Shown piece after piece: positions 8,547 to 17,348 of a DNA stretch of 37,168 bases. This stretch comes from a virus. Position 1 is the stretch's first letter, and each line of letters opens with the position of its first letter. Location of the stretch: positions 1-37,168 of IMG/VR virus record IMGVR_UViG_3300032236_000464; one strand, given 5' to 3'. Position numbers and translations under genes: made by a program. The notes beneath the pieces are model-generated. The model was not told the origin of the DNA. It did not search any database and saw only the letters and a list, made by a program, of their open reading frames with translations.

Positions 8547-9068
8547 ATGGCTATCCCAAATCAAGTTTTACCCGGATTTTCGGCTTCCCTATGGTGTCAG
8601 ACTACTGCTACTCCTACTCCATTAACTGTATCCCAGTTATCTACATGGGTAGGCGAAGTGGGCGATATTGTTGGTGTTTCTGCTGGTGGAACTGGCACTT
8701 CTGGTGAACAGTTAAATGTTGAAGCTATCCCAGCTTTCGGTCAAGATGATGCTTCTGCTTCATTCATGGTTGCTGGTAAGCGCCAATCAGATCAGATCCC
8801 TACACAATCAAAGCCAACTTCTTTGACAATTACAGCCGCTTGGAATCCTAGCGATGCTGGCTTGTTATTGATGCGCGGCGATGCTTACAGCGGAATCATT
8901 GATCGAACTTTCGTAGTTGCGGCTGTAGATGGAACAAATACTGTTGCTTATGCTTTCAATGGTCGTGTATCTGAGTTTAAGATTGATGCTCAACCCGGCG
9001 CTGAAGCTAAGTGTATATTTACAATTCATCCTCGCGGCAATCAATATGGTTGGTCAGACAACGATTAA
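8547..9068 (+). CDS. Major tail tube protein
   Basis: This 173-residue protein is the likely tail tube subunit. It has a beta-rich composition with M-V-A-G-K-R and S-L-T-I-T-A-A-W-N-P segments and a late A-Y-A-F-N-G-R-V-S-E-F strand pair, all frequent in siphovirus tube proteins. It lies after the tail terminator and before chaperones and tape measure. TTTTTTAAGGAATTAAA before the ATG gives a strong ribosome binding site, as expected of an abundant structural protein. The AT-rich 39-base gap before it could hold regulatory signals, but none is clear. Confidence 0.85.
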   Translation: MAIPNQVLPGFSASLWCQTTATPTPLTVSQLSTWVGEVGDIVGVSAGGTGTSGEQLNVEAIPAFGQDDASASFMVAGKRQSDQIPTQSKPTSLTITAAWNPSDAGLLLMRGDAYSGIIDRTFVVAAVDGTNTVAYAFNGRVSEFKIDAQPGAEAKCIFTIHPRGNQYGWSDND

Positions 9069-9071
9069 TAT

Positions 9072-9311
9072 ATGACAGATACAAGAATAGAAAACAGCAC
9101 AGACCTACTAAGTTACCTATTAAGCCAAGCCAGTTCTGGAACAAAGAATTGGTTTGGTTTTGCTCAACAGCGAATAACAGGAATTTATTTGGCGCATGAG
9201 ATTGCCAAAAATCATGCTGATAAACTTTCCCCTGATGAAATTGCTGATTATGTTATTAAACTAAATAATTCCATATATCAAAAATTAATCAAGGGTGATG
9301 GAAATGGCTGA
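9072..9311 (+). CDS. Small protein between tail tube and gp10-like gene
   Basis: The 79-residue protein is not recognised. It looks helical, with an N-terminal amphipathic stretch and a central A-H-E-I-A-K-N-H helix. It starts 3 bases after the tail tube stop and overlaps the start of the gp10-like gene, so it belongs to the structural operon; a minor tail or assembly role is inferred from position only. Confidence 0.65.
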   Translation: MTDTRIENSTDLLSYLLSQASSGTKNWFGFAQQRITGIYLAHEIAKNHADKLSPDEIADYVIKLNNSIYQKLIKGDGNG

Positions 9312-9825
9312 TGTAATATCTATTCAATTTGAGGGAGTTTTAGAATTCACTCAAATGCTGGATCAGATAAAAAATGATTTCAGCGAGAAAGATTCCAAAA
9401 AGATTTTGAACAATGCTGTAAAGCTGGCTATGAAACCAGTTTTAAGCAAAGCACAGTCGCTTGTGCCTGTCGATACTGGCGCACTTAGAGCATCCCTTAG
9501 AATTGAAGCCAGAAAGCCTACAAGCCGCGATAAGCGGTCAATCTATGTCAATCCTACTGATGTAGTCATAGGCACAGTTACAACCGCGCCCGGAAGTGTT
9601 TTAAAGAAAAAGACTTTTGTCAATCAGCGCACAGGGCAAAAAGAAACAGGCATTGCCAGCGATGCCAGAGCAGTAGCCAATGAGTTTGGAACAGCAAAAA
9701 TGGCAGGCAAGCCATTTATGCGCCCAGCAATGGAAACTAGCACTCAACCAGTTTTAAATTCTTTAGCAGAATCCTTAAAAACAGCACTAGATAAATATCA
9801 AGCAAGACAAGCCAAGAAAGGTTAG
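9304..9825 (+). CDS. HK97 gp10-like tail/connector protein
   Basis: The protein carries the HK97-gp10_like signature: V-P-V-D-T-G-A-L-R-A-S-L around residues 55-66 and, later, A-N-E-F-G-T-A-K-M-A-G-K-P-F-M-R-P-A. This family acts at the head-tail or tail-completion stage. The frame is open from a GTG at 9295, but the ATG at 9304 is preferred because AAGGG lies 8 bases before it. It overlaps the end of the preceding small gene by 8 bases and is followed 2 bases later by the tail assembly chaperone. Confidence 0.85.
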   Translation: MADVISIQFEGVLEFTQMLDQIKNDFSEKDSKKILNNAVKLAMKPVLSKAQSLVPVDTGALRASLRIEARKPTSRDKRSIYVNPTDVVIGTVTTAPGSVLKKKTFVNQRTGQKETGIASDARAVANEFGTAKMAGKPFMRPAMETSTQPVLNSLAESLKTALDKYQARQAKKG

Positions 9826-9827
9826 AA

Positions 9828-10316
9828 ATGAATCAGTTTGCACAGGCATTAGGCAGTAAGTTTATAGAACAAAAAGAAGCAATCCGAATCAGATCATTTG
9901 AGTTTGCAGGGCATACTTTTAAAGTTAAAGTGCCATTAACTTCAGAGTTCGAGTTAATCCAAAAAGGTATGGATAATGTCGATGAAGTTATTGTTAATAA
10001 ATATTATCAGGAATTATCTAAAGAATTAATAGATAATAAAGATAAAGCATCAAAAGATAATGATATTGATTTTCAAGAAAATGATATTATTGTCAAAGGT
10101 AAATCATTAAGGGATGCCGCTAAAAATAAAGCATTAACAGAAAAGCGCATTACTACTTTGTTTAAATTCCTTGTTCCAGAAGAAAAGGATTTTGACATGG
10201 ATACCATCACCTATGACATGATCGAAGAATTGTTCCCATTCTCAATCCAGATGGAATTGATTGAAGCAATTGGCGATACCATATCCCCTAATTACAAAGA
10301 AACTAGGGGAAAGTAA
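9828..10316 (+). CDS. Tail assembly chaperone, G-like
   Basis: This 162-residue acidic/lysine-rich protein sits directly upstream of the tape measure block, where lambda gpG-like chaperones lie. Its last codons are AGG GGA AAG TAA, so the heptanucleotide G GGA AAG, the lambda G/GT slip sequence, lies exactly before the stop codon. Normal termination gives this protein; a -1 slip gives a longer G-T-like fusion. No catalytic motif is visible. The central region is charged and probably flexible. Confidence 0.85.
   Translation: MNQFAQALGSKFIEQKEAIRIRSFEFAGHTFKVKVPLTSEFELIQKGMDNVDEVIVNKYYQELSKELIDNKDKASKDNDIDFQENDIIVKGKSLRDAAKNKALTEKRITTLFKFLVPEEKDFDMDTITYDMIEELFPFSIQMELIEAIGDTISPNYKETRGK
10307..10313 (+). 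promoter_or_regulatory. -1 ribosomal frameshift slip site GGGAAAG
   Basis: The sequence G GGA AAG is in phase with the chaperone reading frame and is followed at once by TAA. It matches the X XXY YYZ rule and is identical to the lambda G/GT slip site. The downstream stop codon in the zero frame may promote slipping. No strong downstream pseudoknot was found by eye. Confidence 0.85.
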
Positions 10317-10660
10317 TTGGGTCAGTTCGCAGACAAGTAAAAGCCTATTTGACTGCTCATGGAACTGATCCAGATAGTATTGATGAGCAGACCTTTACTG
10401 ATATATGCATTATGTTCCATGATGGCATTATTGGTAATCTTGGAATCATAGAAACTTTAGGGGTTTTAACCGCTGGGCATTTTAATATGACCTTGCCAAA
10501 AGGCAAATCCCCATTTAAACTACAGGATATTATTCCGCAGGCATATAATTACTTATACCCGCCATTAACTACAGAACAAAAACAAGAACAAGTCAGTAAT
10601 AGTTTGCTTGCATTTGCAATGATGCATCCGGGCGCACCAAGTAAGTTAAAAGGAAAGTAG
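10307..10660 (+). CDS. Frameshift extension of the tail chaperone, T-like
   Basis: This open frame is -1 relative to the chaperone gene and starts right after a TAG at 10304. After a -1 slip at GGGAAAG (10307-10313), translation would continue with V-I-G-S-V-R-R-Q and add 115 residues, ending at 10660, for a 277-residue fusion. It has no good independent start (the first usable codon is a TTG at 10349). The extension resembles T-like domains that bind the tape measure and recruit tube subunits. It ends 3 bases before the tape measure gene. Confidence 0.85.
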   Translation, partial: GKVIGSVRRQVKAYLTAHGTDPDSIDEQTFTDICIMFHDGIIGNLGIIETLGVLTAGHFNMTLPKGKSPFKLQDIIPQAYNYLYPPLTTEQKQEQVSNSLLAFAMMHPGAPSKLKGK

Positions 10661-10663
10661 AAA

Positions 10664-12574
10664 ATGGCGCAGAATGTAGCGAGATTAGGGGTAGTTCTAG
10701 GAATAGATATAGCCGAATTTACCAAAGGGTTAAATGAAGCTAAATCTAAATTAAAAGAATTTACTAGTGTTGCCGCCGATGTTGCCGCCGCTGGTATAGC
10801 CGCTATGACCTACAAAGCATTGGAATTTTCTGATGCTATGTCCGACTTGTCCGATGCCACAGGAATTGGCATTGCTAAGATTCTACAGATTGGCGATGCG
10901 CTGGAAATGTCTGGCGGTCATGCTGATGATGCTGGAAAAGTCCTTGTTAAGTTTTCCGATAATATTGATAAAGCCGCCCAAGGATCTAAACCCCTACAAG
11001 ATGCATTTGCCAGAGTAGGTGTAACACTTCAAGATTTAAGCAAGCTATCTACTCAAGATATATTCCAAAAATCAGTAGATGGAATGTCCAAGCTGGGCGA
11101 TAAAGCTAGTCAAACTGGTGCTAGTCTGGCATTGCTTGGCAAAGGCTTTAGGGGTGTTGATGTAGAGGGTTTTAACAACCTAGTTAAAGAAGGCACACAA
11201 GAATTTGATCGCTATGCTGATGCTGTGGCTAATGCCGCTGATCTGCATGATAAGCTGGCTAAGAAAGCCGCCATTACAGGATTAATTTTTACTGAAAAAG
11301 TAATGCCTGTTCTTAATGCTATGTTCGATACTATTAATGCCAAAGGCGGTATGGCTGAAGATGTATTTGAAGCAGTAAGAAAAGTATTGATGGGACTTTG
11401 GGGCGCGGCTGTATTGGTTGGCAAGGCTTTTGAGTATGTCGGTATTGTCAAAGATAGAGTATTTGGCAATATTGATACTTCTCAAATGGAAACCAAGCTA
11501 AAAAAATTAGATGATGATGCAAAAGCCTTTGTTCAAAAATGGCGACAAATAGATGCTGGGGTTTATGGTGTAAAAGCTAAAGCAGGCGAAGCTGATGGCA
11601 ATCGCACAGTAACTCCCGGCAAAGATCCAGCCGCCGAAAGAATGGCGCAAATGCTGGCAGTAGCAAAATTAGTATCTGTTGAATATCAGCGCCAGATGTC
11701 CACTATGCTTCAACAGCAAGCCATTAGAAATCAGATGGCTGGCATGACTAAAGATGAAGCCAGAGTTCAAGCCGCAGTAAATCAAGTGCTAGATTCCACC
11801 AGTAAAAAGCTGGATGAAATTGCTAAAAAGAAAGAAGAAGCTGTAGCGCATAGCACAGGCACTAAGCAAGAAATTGAAAAAGTAACTCAAGAATTAGATA
11901 GGCAAGCGCAAGAAGTTTCTAGGCTTGGCGATATCTATGCTGATATGGCTAGAAAAAATGAAGAATATGCCATTAAGACACAGCGCACCTTTACTTATGG
12001 CTGGGATAAAGCATTTGCACAGTTTAAAGAAGATGCTTTCAATTATTCAAAATTGGCTGAAGATATGTTCAACAGTATCACAGGCAATATGACAAAAGCC
12101 TTAGATACTTTTATTGATACTGGTAAGTTTAACTTTGCTGATTTTACTAGAAGCATTATTAATGATCTTCTTAAAATTCAAGCCAGAATGTTAATGATGC
12201 AAGCCATTAGCGGTGCATCAAGCTGGATGTCTGGAATATTTGGTGGTGGCGGTAGTTCTGTAGATTCTATTAGCACTTCTCAATGGATGTCTGGCGCTTT
12301 TGCTAGTGGTGGCGAACCCCCAGTAGGTATGCCAGCTTTGGTTGGTGAGAAAGGACCAGAACTGTTTATTCCAAGAACTGCCGGAACAATTATCCCAAAT
12401 AATCAATTGGCACAATCAATGGGTGGTGGACAATCGATTGTTTACAATGGACCATATATTCAAAATATGTCTGCAATTGATACTCAATCTGCTACACAAT
12501 TCTTATCCAGAAACCAAAATGCTGTATGGGCGGCTAATCAATCAGCACAAAGGGGACTGCCACAAAGCAGATAA
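10664..12574 (+). CDS. Tail tape measure protein
   Basis: The 636-residue protein is the tail length ruler. It has an N-terminal region with hydrophobic Ala/Gly helices, a hydrophobic stretch near residues 240-260, a long central coiled-coil region (about 350-460), and a C-terminal lambda-type tape measure segment (K-F-N-F-A-D-F-T-R-S-I-I-N-D-L near 490-505), then Gly-rich and beta parts with E-K-G-P-E-L-F-I-P. With the usual 1.5 angstrom per residue rule, it predicts a short tail of about 95 nm (inference). It follows the frameshift chaperones. Confidence 0.92.
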   Translation: MAQNVARLGVVLGIDIAEFTKGLNEAKSKLKEFTSVAADVAAAGIAAMTYKALEFSDAMSDLSDATGIGIAKILQIGDALEMSGGHADDAGKVLVKFSDNIDKAAQGSKPLQDAFARVGVTLQDLSKLSTQDIFQKSVDGMSKLGDKASQTGASLALLGKGFRGVDVEGFNNLVKEGTQEFDRYADAVANAADLHDKLAKKAAITGLIFTEKVMPVLNAMFDTINAKGGMAEDVFEAVRKVLMGLWGAAVLVGKAFEYVGIVKDRVFGNIDTSQMETKLKKLDDDAKAFVQKWRQIDAGVYGVKAKAGEADGNRTVTPGKDPAAERMAQMLAVAKLVSVEYQRQMSTMLQQQAIRNQMAGMTKDEARVQAAVNQVLDSTSKKLDEIAKKKEEAVAHSTGTKQEIEKVTQELDRQAQEVSRLGDIYADMARKNEEYAIKTQRTFTYGWDKAFAQFKEDAFNYSKLAEDMFNSITGNMTKALDTFIDTGKFNFADFTRSIINDLLKIQARMLMMQAISGASSWMSGIFGGGGSSVDSISTSQWMSGAFASGGEPPVGMPALVGEKGPELFIPRTAGTIIPNNQLAQSMGGGQSIVYNGPYIQNMSAIDTQSATQFLSRNQNAVWAANQSAQRGLPQSR

Positions 12575-12577
12575 TTT

Positions 12578-13261
12578 ATGCCAAATTTAAGCACTATCCT
12601 TTCTATAGCGGAACAAGTATCAATTAATGACCAGCGGTTTGTAGGTCAAGTTATTAGCCGCAACCAAAGAATTTCCACAAGTGAAATTGTTACTGTTGTG
12701 CCTTTTCAGTTTGAATTTAAGCCCATGAATTATTTGCTGTATAGCAAAAACAGGGCTTTGCTTTCTAACCTAAGATACTATGACAAATCCCTAGAGCAAT
12801 ATCTTAACTTTGGTGGAACTGGCTGGGTAAACTATATTGCCTATCAAGCCGATATGACACCAAGCCAAATTTCTGCTTGTCAATGGCAAACCGCATCTGC
12901 TGTTAAAAATTTAGTTTTAGGCAATTTGCCATCAATATCTTCATCAGCTTATATTGTTAGAGTAGGCGATTTTTGCCAAGTAGGAAGATATGCATATATC
13001 GCCACAGCGGATGTGCAAAGGGGATCTGGAACAACTGTAACCATTCCTGTTCATAGAAATCTATTAACCCCAGTAGTAACCCCTATTAATGCAGTTATTG
13101 GTCAATATGGCACTACTATTGCTATGGGTGGCAATACTTATACTGGCATTACTTTTCCAGTAATATTGCAACAGTATCCTACTTATACTTTAATACCAAT
13201 GACCGATGATTCTTTCATTCAATGGAATCAAACTTTTAAAGGGTTTGAATCTGTATTATGA
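12578..13261 (+). CDS. Minor tail protein, distal tail-like
   Basis: This 227-residue protein lies just after the tape measure gene, where distal tail or M-like tip proteins are found. It has an F-Q-F-E-F-K-P strand near residue 45, a Q-Y-L-N-F-G-G-T-G-W segment, and later beta-rich stretches such as Y-I-V-R-V-G-D-F-C-Q-V-G that fit a beta-sandwich tail tip protein. The exact family is not recognised. Its last bases overlap the ATG of the next tail gene. Confidence 0.68.
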   Translation: MPNLSTILSIAEQVSINDQRFVGQVISRNQRISTSEIVTVVPFQFEFKPMNYLLYSKNRALLSNLRYYDKSLEQYLNFGGTGWVNYIAYQADMTPSQISACQWQTASAVKNLVLGNLPSISSSAYIVRVGDFCQVGRYAYIATADVQRGSGTTVTIPVHRNLLTPVVTPINAVIGQYGTTIAMGGNTYTGITFPVILQQYPTYTLIPMTDDSFIQWNQTFKGFESVL

Positions 13262-13851
13262 ACACAATTGCTCCAGTAGAAAATACTAATAATATTCGAT
13301 ATGCTGATTTTGTAAGAGTTATTACAGGCACTCAGACTTTTCTATTTTCTACAGCACCAACTTCATTGACTATTCCAGAAGTGGATAGCAAGCCTTTTGA
13401 TGGACTTGGAGTTTTAGTTAATATTGGCAAAATCCAAAGAGATATTAAATCCACAGCAAATCAGACCACCATTGATCTGGTTGGTATTGATACCGCTTTT
13501 CTTGGGGAAGTTTTAAACCAAGATTTAAAAGGCGCACAAATTACCATGTGGAAAGGGTTTTTTAATACTGATGGCAGTTTAATTACTTCTGGCGGTTCTG
13601 GTGGTTTGTATCAATATTTCTATGGCTATGTTAATAATTTTAATATTAGCGAACAATGGATGGAAGAAGTGCGGATGTATGTAGGGACTGTTTCTGTAAG
13701 CGCTTCTAATATCCAAATGATTTTGCAAAATAGAATAGCAGGCAGATTTACTAATGATGCAAGCTGGCAATTCATAACACCGGGTGATACTTCTATGAAT
13801 AGAGTATCGGTTATTTCAACTCTTTATTATGCTTTTGGCAAAACTAAATGA
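13258..13851 (+). CDS. Minor tail protein, tail-tip (L/DUF2163-like)
   Basis: The 197-residue protein includes Q-N-R-I-A-G-R-F-T-N-D-A-S-W followed by P-G-D-T-S-M-N-R-V (about residues 160-185), a pattern common in DUF2163-like and lambda L-like tail tip proteins, in which the tip of the tape measure channel is built. A glycine-rich loop lies near residue 115. It overlaps both neighbours by four bases, indicating translational coupling within the tip cluster. Confidence 0.68.
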   Translation: MNTIAPVENTNNIRYADFVRVITGTQTFLFSTAPTSLTIPEVDSKPFDGLGVLVNIGKIQRDIKSTANQTTIDLVGIDTAFLGEVLNQDLKGAQITMWKGFFNTDGSLITSGGSGGLYQYFYGYVNNFNISEQWMEEVRMYVGTVSVSASNIQMILQNRIAGRFTNDASWQFITPGDTSMNRVSVISTLYYAFGKTK

Positions 13852-14270
13852 TTAGATATGGAAATAAGTTTGATTTCCCAACAATACACAATTTATTAAG
13901 ACATTTTTGCAAGATTCATCAATTTGAGATTTTAAAGGATAAAACAACTTGGTCGGAAGAATATGTAAATAAGCAATTAAGTATGGCTTTGGCTGGTGCT
14001 GGATTCATACTAATTGCTGAAGATGGAAGCGGATTTTTACTTGCATTAAAAGCGCCCTGCTTTTTTATAGAAGGGGCATTTAGTTTGCATGAGATAATCT
14101 GGCACAGCACAAATGATAAGACATCAGTAAAACTATTAAAGAGATTTATTGAAATTGGCGATGAAATGAAAGATAGTGGCGAAATAAAAGAAGCCCATTT
14201 TTCTTGTTTTAGCAATGCTGATTTCAGAAGATATGGCGCAACTAAGTTACAAAATACTTGGAAGATATAA
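13848..14270 (+). CDS. GNAT-like acetyltransferase in tail module
   Basis: The 140-residue protein has the layout of a GNAT (Gcn5-related N-acetyltransferase) fold: an N-terminal R-x-G-x-x-x-D-F-P-x-I helix, strands G-F-I-L-I-A-E-D-G and G-F-L-L-A-L-K at about residues 50-70, then a helix L-L-K-R-F-I-E-I-G near 105 and a late beta strand with A-H-F-S-C. The usual acetyl-CoA loop (R/Q-x-x-G-x-G/A) is not clear, so activity is doubtful. Genes of this kind do occur between tail tip genes in other phages. It overlaps the previous gene and lies 3 bases before the J-like gene. Confidence 0.6.
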   Translation: MIRYGNKFDFPTIHNLLRHFCKIHQFEILKDKTTWSEEYVNKQLSMALAGAGFILIAEDGSGFLLALKAPCFFIEGAFSLHEIIWHSTNDKTSVKLLKRFIEIGDEMKDSGEIKEAHFSCFSNADFRRYGATKLQNTWKI

Positions 14271-14273
14271 ATT

Positions 14274-17200
14274 ATGGGCGGCGGCGGTGGACTAATTGGA
14301 GCAGTAGTAGGGGCAGTCTTAGTGGCTGTCGGAACTTTTGTGCCGGGGGCGCAGATGTTAATCCCTATGGGATTGACCATGATTGCTTCATCTGTTATTT
14401 CTAAACTAACAGCACCACAAGCACCAGACAATAACCAATCACAGCTTACTTTAAATGCTGGTTCAAATATCCAAGTATCGCCAGCAACCAATAACAAACT
14501 GCCTGTAATTTATGGCTCTGCCTATGTGGGCGGCACAATTACTGATTTATCCATTACTACAAACAATCAAGATTTGTATTATGTCCTTTCTATTTGCGAA
14601 GTAACTGGCGGCGGCTCTGATTCCATTACTTTTGGCGATATTTACTATGGCGGCAAGAAAGTTCAATTAAGTGGAACTTCTGTAACTGGATTATTAGATC
14701 CATCAACAGGATTAGTAGATACCCAAGTAAATGGGCATATCAATATCTATTTGTATAACAATGGATCAAATAGCCCTGTAAATTCTAGTCAAAGCGCCAT
14801 ATCAGTAATGCAGGCATCTGGGCTTACTTATACTTGGGATAATAATAAGTTAATGACAAATACAGTATTTGCCATTATTCACCTTAACTATAATGCCAAT
14901 GCTGGTGTAACTTCTATTCAGCAAACCCAGTTTAATATCATCAATTATAGAAATAATACTGGTGATTGTTTATATGATTATTTGACTAATACTGTTTATG
15001 GCGCGGCTATTCCATCTAGCCAGATTGATACTGCTAGTCTTGATGCATTAACCGCTTACAGCAATGAATTAATTACCTTTAATAATTATCTTGGAGTGCC
15101 AAGCACTCAGCCAAGATTTAAGTTTAATGGTGCAGTAGATACTACTAAAAATGTCATGACTAATTTGCAAAACATGACACAATGCTGTGATTGTTTGCTT
15201 AAATACAATGAAATCTATGGTGTCTGGTCGGTTATTGTTCAGAAGCCAACCTATACAGCGGTAATGGATATTAATGATAGTAATATTGTTTCCCCAATCA
15301 ATATTTCATCAATGGATATATCTAATACTTACAATATTGCTCAATGCCAATTTCCAGACATTACTTTAAATAGTTCATTTAATACCAGCACCATTGATTT
15401 ATCAATTGTTGATCCCGGCTTGCTATATCCAAATGAACCGCAGAATATCCAGAATATTCAATTGCCATTAGTTAATAATGATGTTCAAGCCCAGCTTTTA
15501 GCTACTCGATTCCTAAAAGCGGCAAGGATGGATTTGCAAGTTCAATGCACTATTAACTTTATTGGTATTGAATTGGAAGCTGGCGACATAGTAACTATTA
15601 CCAATGCCAATTATGGCTGGGCGGCAAAGCTGTTCCGCATTATTAAAGTAGAGCAAACCTTTGGTCAAGATGGCAATATTACTGTTGCATTGACCATGCA
15701 GGGCTATGATCCAAATGTCTTTAATGATGCATCTATTACACAATATACACCGCCACCTAATACTGGCTTGCCATTGCCAAATATCTTTGGCACTATTCCA
15801 GCACCAGTAGTTACAGGCACTTCACCAAATGCCGCCATTCCATCTATTCAACTTACAGTAACTACCAGTAGTTCTGGCATTATTCAATATGCTGAAATTT
15901 GGTATTCAGCTTTTCCGACACCATCACCATCCCAGTTAATCTTTGCTGGAACTACAGAAATTCAATCCAATGGCACTCCTTATGGCAATTCAGTAGCAAT
16001 GCCTACTGTAAGCCTTGGCAATATTCCATCTGGCAATTGGTATTTCTTTGATCGAATGGTTAATAGCACAGGCACTTCTAATTTTAGTTCTGCAAGCACT
16101 TTATTAGAATGGCGACCAACTACTTTCCAATATACACAGCGCTATTTATCTGTGGCTTATGCTGATGATGCTATTGGCACAGGATTTAATCTTGATCCAG
16201 TAGGAAAGTCTTATTATGGATTAGTCAATCAATCTACTAATTCTGTATCGACCAATCCATCAGACTATACATGGTATCCAGCAGACCCTACTTTTGGATA
16301 TACAAATTATCTTTTGTATTGCAATAGGGCAAATTTATTGTTTAGTTTTGCTACTGGCGGCGCTAATTATGCATCTGGAACAGCATCATTTGTGCCTAGC
16401 GATACTGGAAATTATGACCCATCTATTTGGGCTGGTTTGAACTATGGCATTAATATTATTGATTTATCAGTAAGAACTGGGCAATTAATTCAAACTGGAA
16501 CTACTACAGTAGGCACAGGCGAAATTGCTATTAGCAATAATAATCAAGGATTGGTGGTTGCTTCTTTAGCCCAGCTTTTAAACTTTGGTCCGGGCAACTA
16601 TACAAAAACCAGTTCAGTAGCTAATTTAACCATTGATATTTATGGCAGGGTTGTTGGTTTTGAAACTCCAGATGCTTTCTATTACAGTATGACAGCTTAT
16701 GATGCATCAGCCGGGCAAACAGTATTTGCGGTAACTAGGGGCGCTGGCTATATTGTTGGTCAATGCCTAGTGTTCCAAAATGGACTTTTATTGGATACCA
16801 GCGAATATACAGATGCTTCTGGATCGGTAACTTTGGCTACTGGTGCAACTGTAAATGACATTATTACCATTATTTCTTTTAAATCAGTTAATTCTACTTC
16901 TGGGGTTTATGCTTCATTTACTAGAAATGTAGTTACTTTAGACAATCAAATAAACTATACTGCATCAGGGTTTACCCTAGTAGGTGGTAATGAATTGCTG
17001 TTTTTAAATGGAACTGTGGTAAATGCTCAAGACTACAATATTTCTGGGCAAACCATTTCTTTTATTACAGCGGCATCTGGTGATTTAGAAGTAATCCAAT
17101 GGTCAAATAATAACCTAGGTGTTCCAAATGGCACTCCAGTAAATATTGATACTTATACAGTTATTGGGCAAAGTTTATATACTTTTAGTTTTGATCCAAA

Positions 17201-17348
17201 TGCCTTTAACTTATATAATAATGGTGTATTGCAATTAGAAACCATTGATTATACTGTGGCAACTGGAACTTATACTTTGACATCGACCCCTTCATCAAAC
17301 TTAAATATTTTGGTTCAACAAACTTTCAATAGAACAGGCGCGGTATGA
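14274..17348 (+). CDS. Central tail-tip / host specificity protein, J-like
   Basis: This 1024-residue protein is the largest in the window and is placed where lambda J stands. It begins with a Gly-rich hydrophobic segment (residues 2-45), like lambda I-type tip proteins. This is followed by L-P-V-I-Y-G-x-A-Y-V-G-G-T near 80, which is typical of J-like hub N-termini, and then a hub region up to about 500 and fibronectin-like beta domains. The end (about 803-1024) holds three tandem beta modules with the pattern F-x-N-G-x-x-x-x-x-x-D-Y-T, also found at the end of the collagen-like fibre. It probably forms the central tip that contacts the host receptor. Confidence 0.83.
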   Translation: MGGGGGLIGAVVGAVLVAVGTFVPGAQMLIPMGLTMIASSVISKLTAPQAPDNNQSQLTLNAGSNIQVSPATNNKLPVIYGSAYVGGTITDLSITTNNQDLYYVLSICEVTGGGSDSITFGDIYYGGKKVQLSGTSVTGLLDPSTGLVDTQVNGHINIYLYNNGSNSPVNSSQSAISVMQASGLTYTWDNNKLMTNTVFAIIHLNYNANAGVTSIQQTQFNIINYRNNTGDCLYDYLTNTVYGAAIPSSQIDTASLDALTAYSNELITFNNYLGVPSTQPRFKFNGAVDTTKNVMTNLQNMTQCCDCLLKYNEIYGVWSVIVQKPTYTAVMDINDSNIVSPINISSMDISNTYNIAQCQFPDITLNSSFNTSTIDLSIVDPGLLYPNEPQNIQNIQLPLVNNDVQAQLLATRFLKAARMDLQVQCTINFIGIELEAGDIVTITNANYGWAAKLFRIIKVEQTFGQDGNITVALTMQGYDPNVFNDASITQYTPPPNTGLPLPNIFGTIPAPVVTGTSPNAAIPSIQLTVTTSSSGIIQYAEIWYSAFPTPSPSQLIFAGTTEIQSNGTPYGNSVAMPTVSLGNIPSGNWYFFDRMVNSTGTSNFSSASTLLEWRPTTFQYTQRYLSVAYADDAIGTGFNLDPVGKSYYGLVNQSTNSVSTNPSDYTWYPADPTFGYTNYLLYCNRANLLFSFATGGANYASGTASFVPSDTGNYDPSIWAGLNYGINIIDLSVRTGQLIQTGTTTVGTGEIAISNNNQGLVVASLAQLLNFGPGNYTKTSSVANLTIDIYGRVVGFETPDAFYYSMTAYDASAGQTVFAVTRGAGYIVGQCLVFQNGLLLDTSEYTDASGSVTLATGATVNDIITIISFKSVNSTSGVYASFTRNVVTLDNQINYTASGFTLVGGNELLFLNGTVVNAQDYNISGQTISFITAASGDLEVIQWSNNNLGVPNGTPVNIDTYTVIGQSLYTFSFDPNAFNLYNNGVLQLETIDYTVATGTYTLTSTPSSNLNILVQQTFNRTGAV

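Noticed and set aside
12342-12590. 82-residue rightward frame in the end of the tape measure gene
   Set aside because: Alternative frame inside a strong gene, with no recognisable pattern.
13919-14497. 192-residue leftward frame across the GNAT-like and J-like genes
   Set aside because: No ribosome binding site or recognisable motif, and it is opposite two coupled genes; the repeats of Pro/Thr arise from the Gly-rich coding strand.
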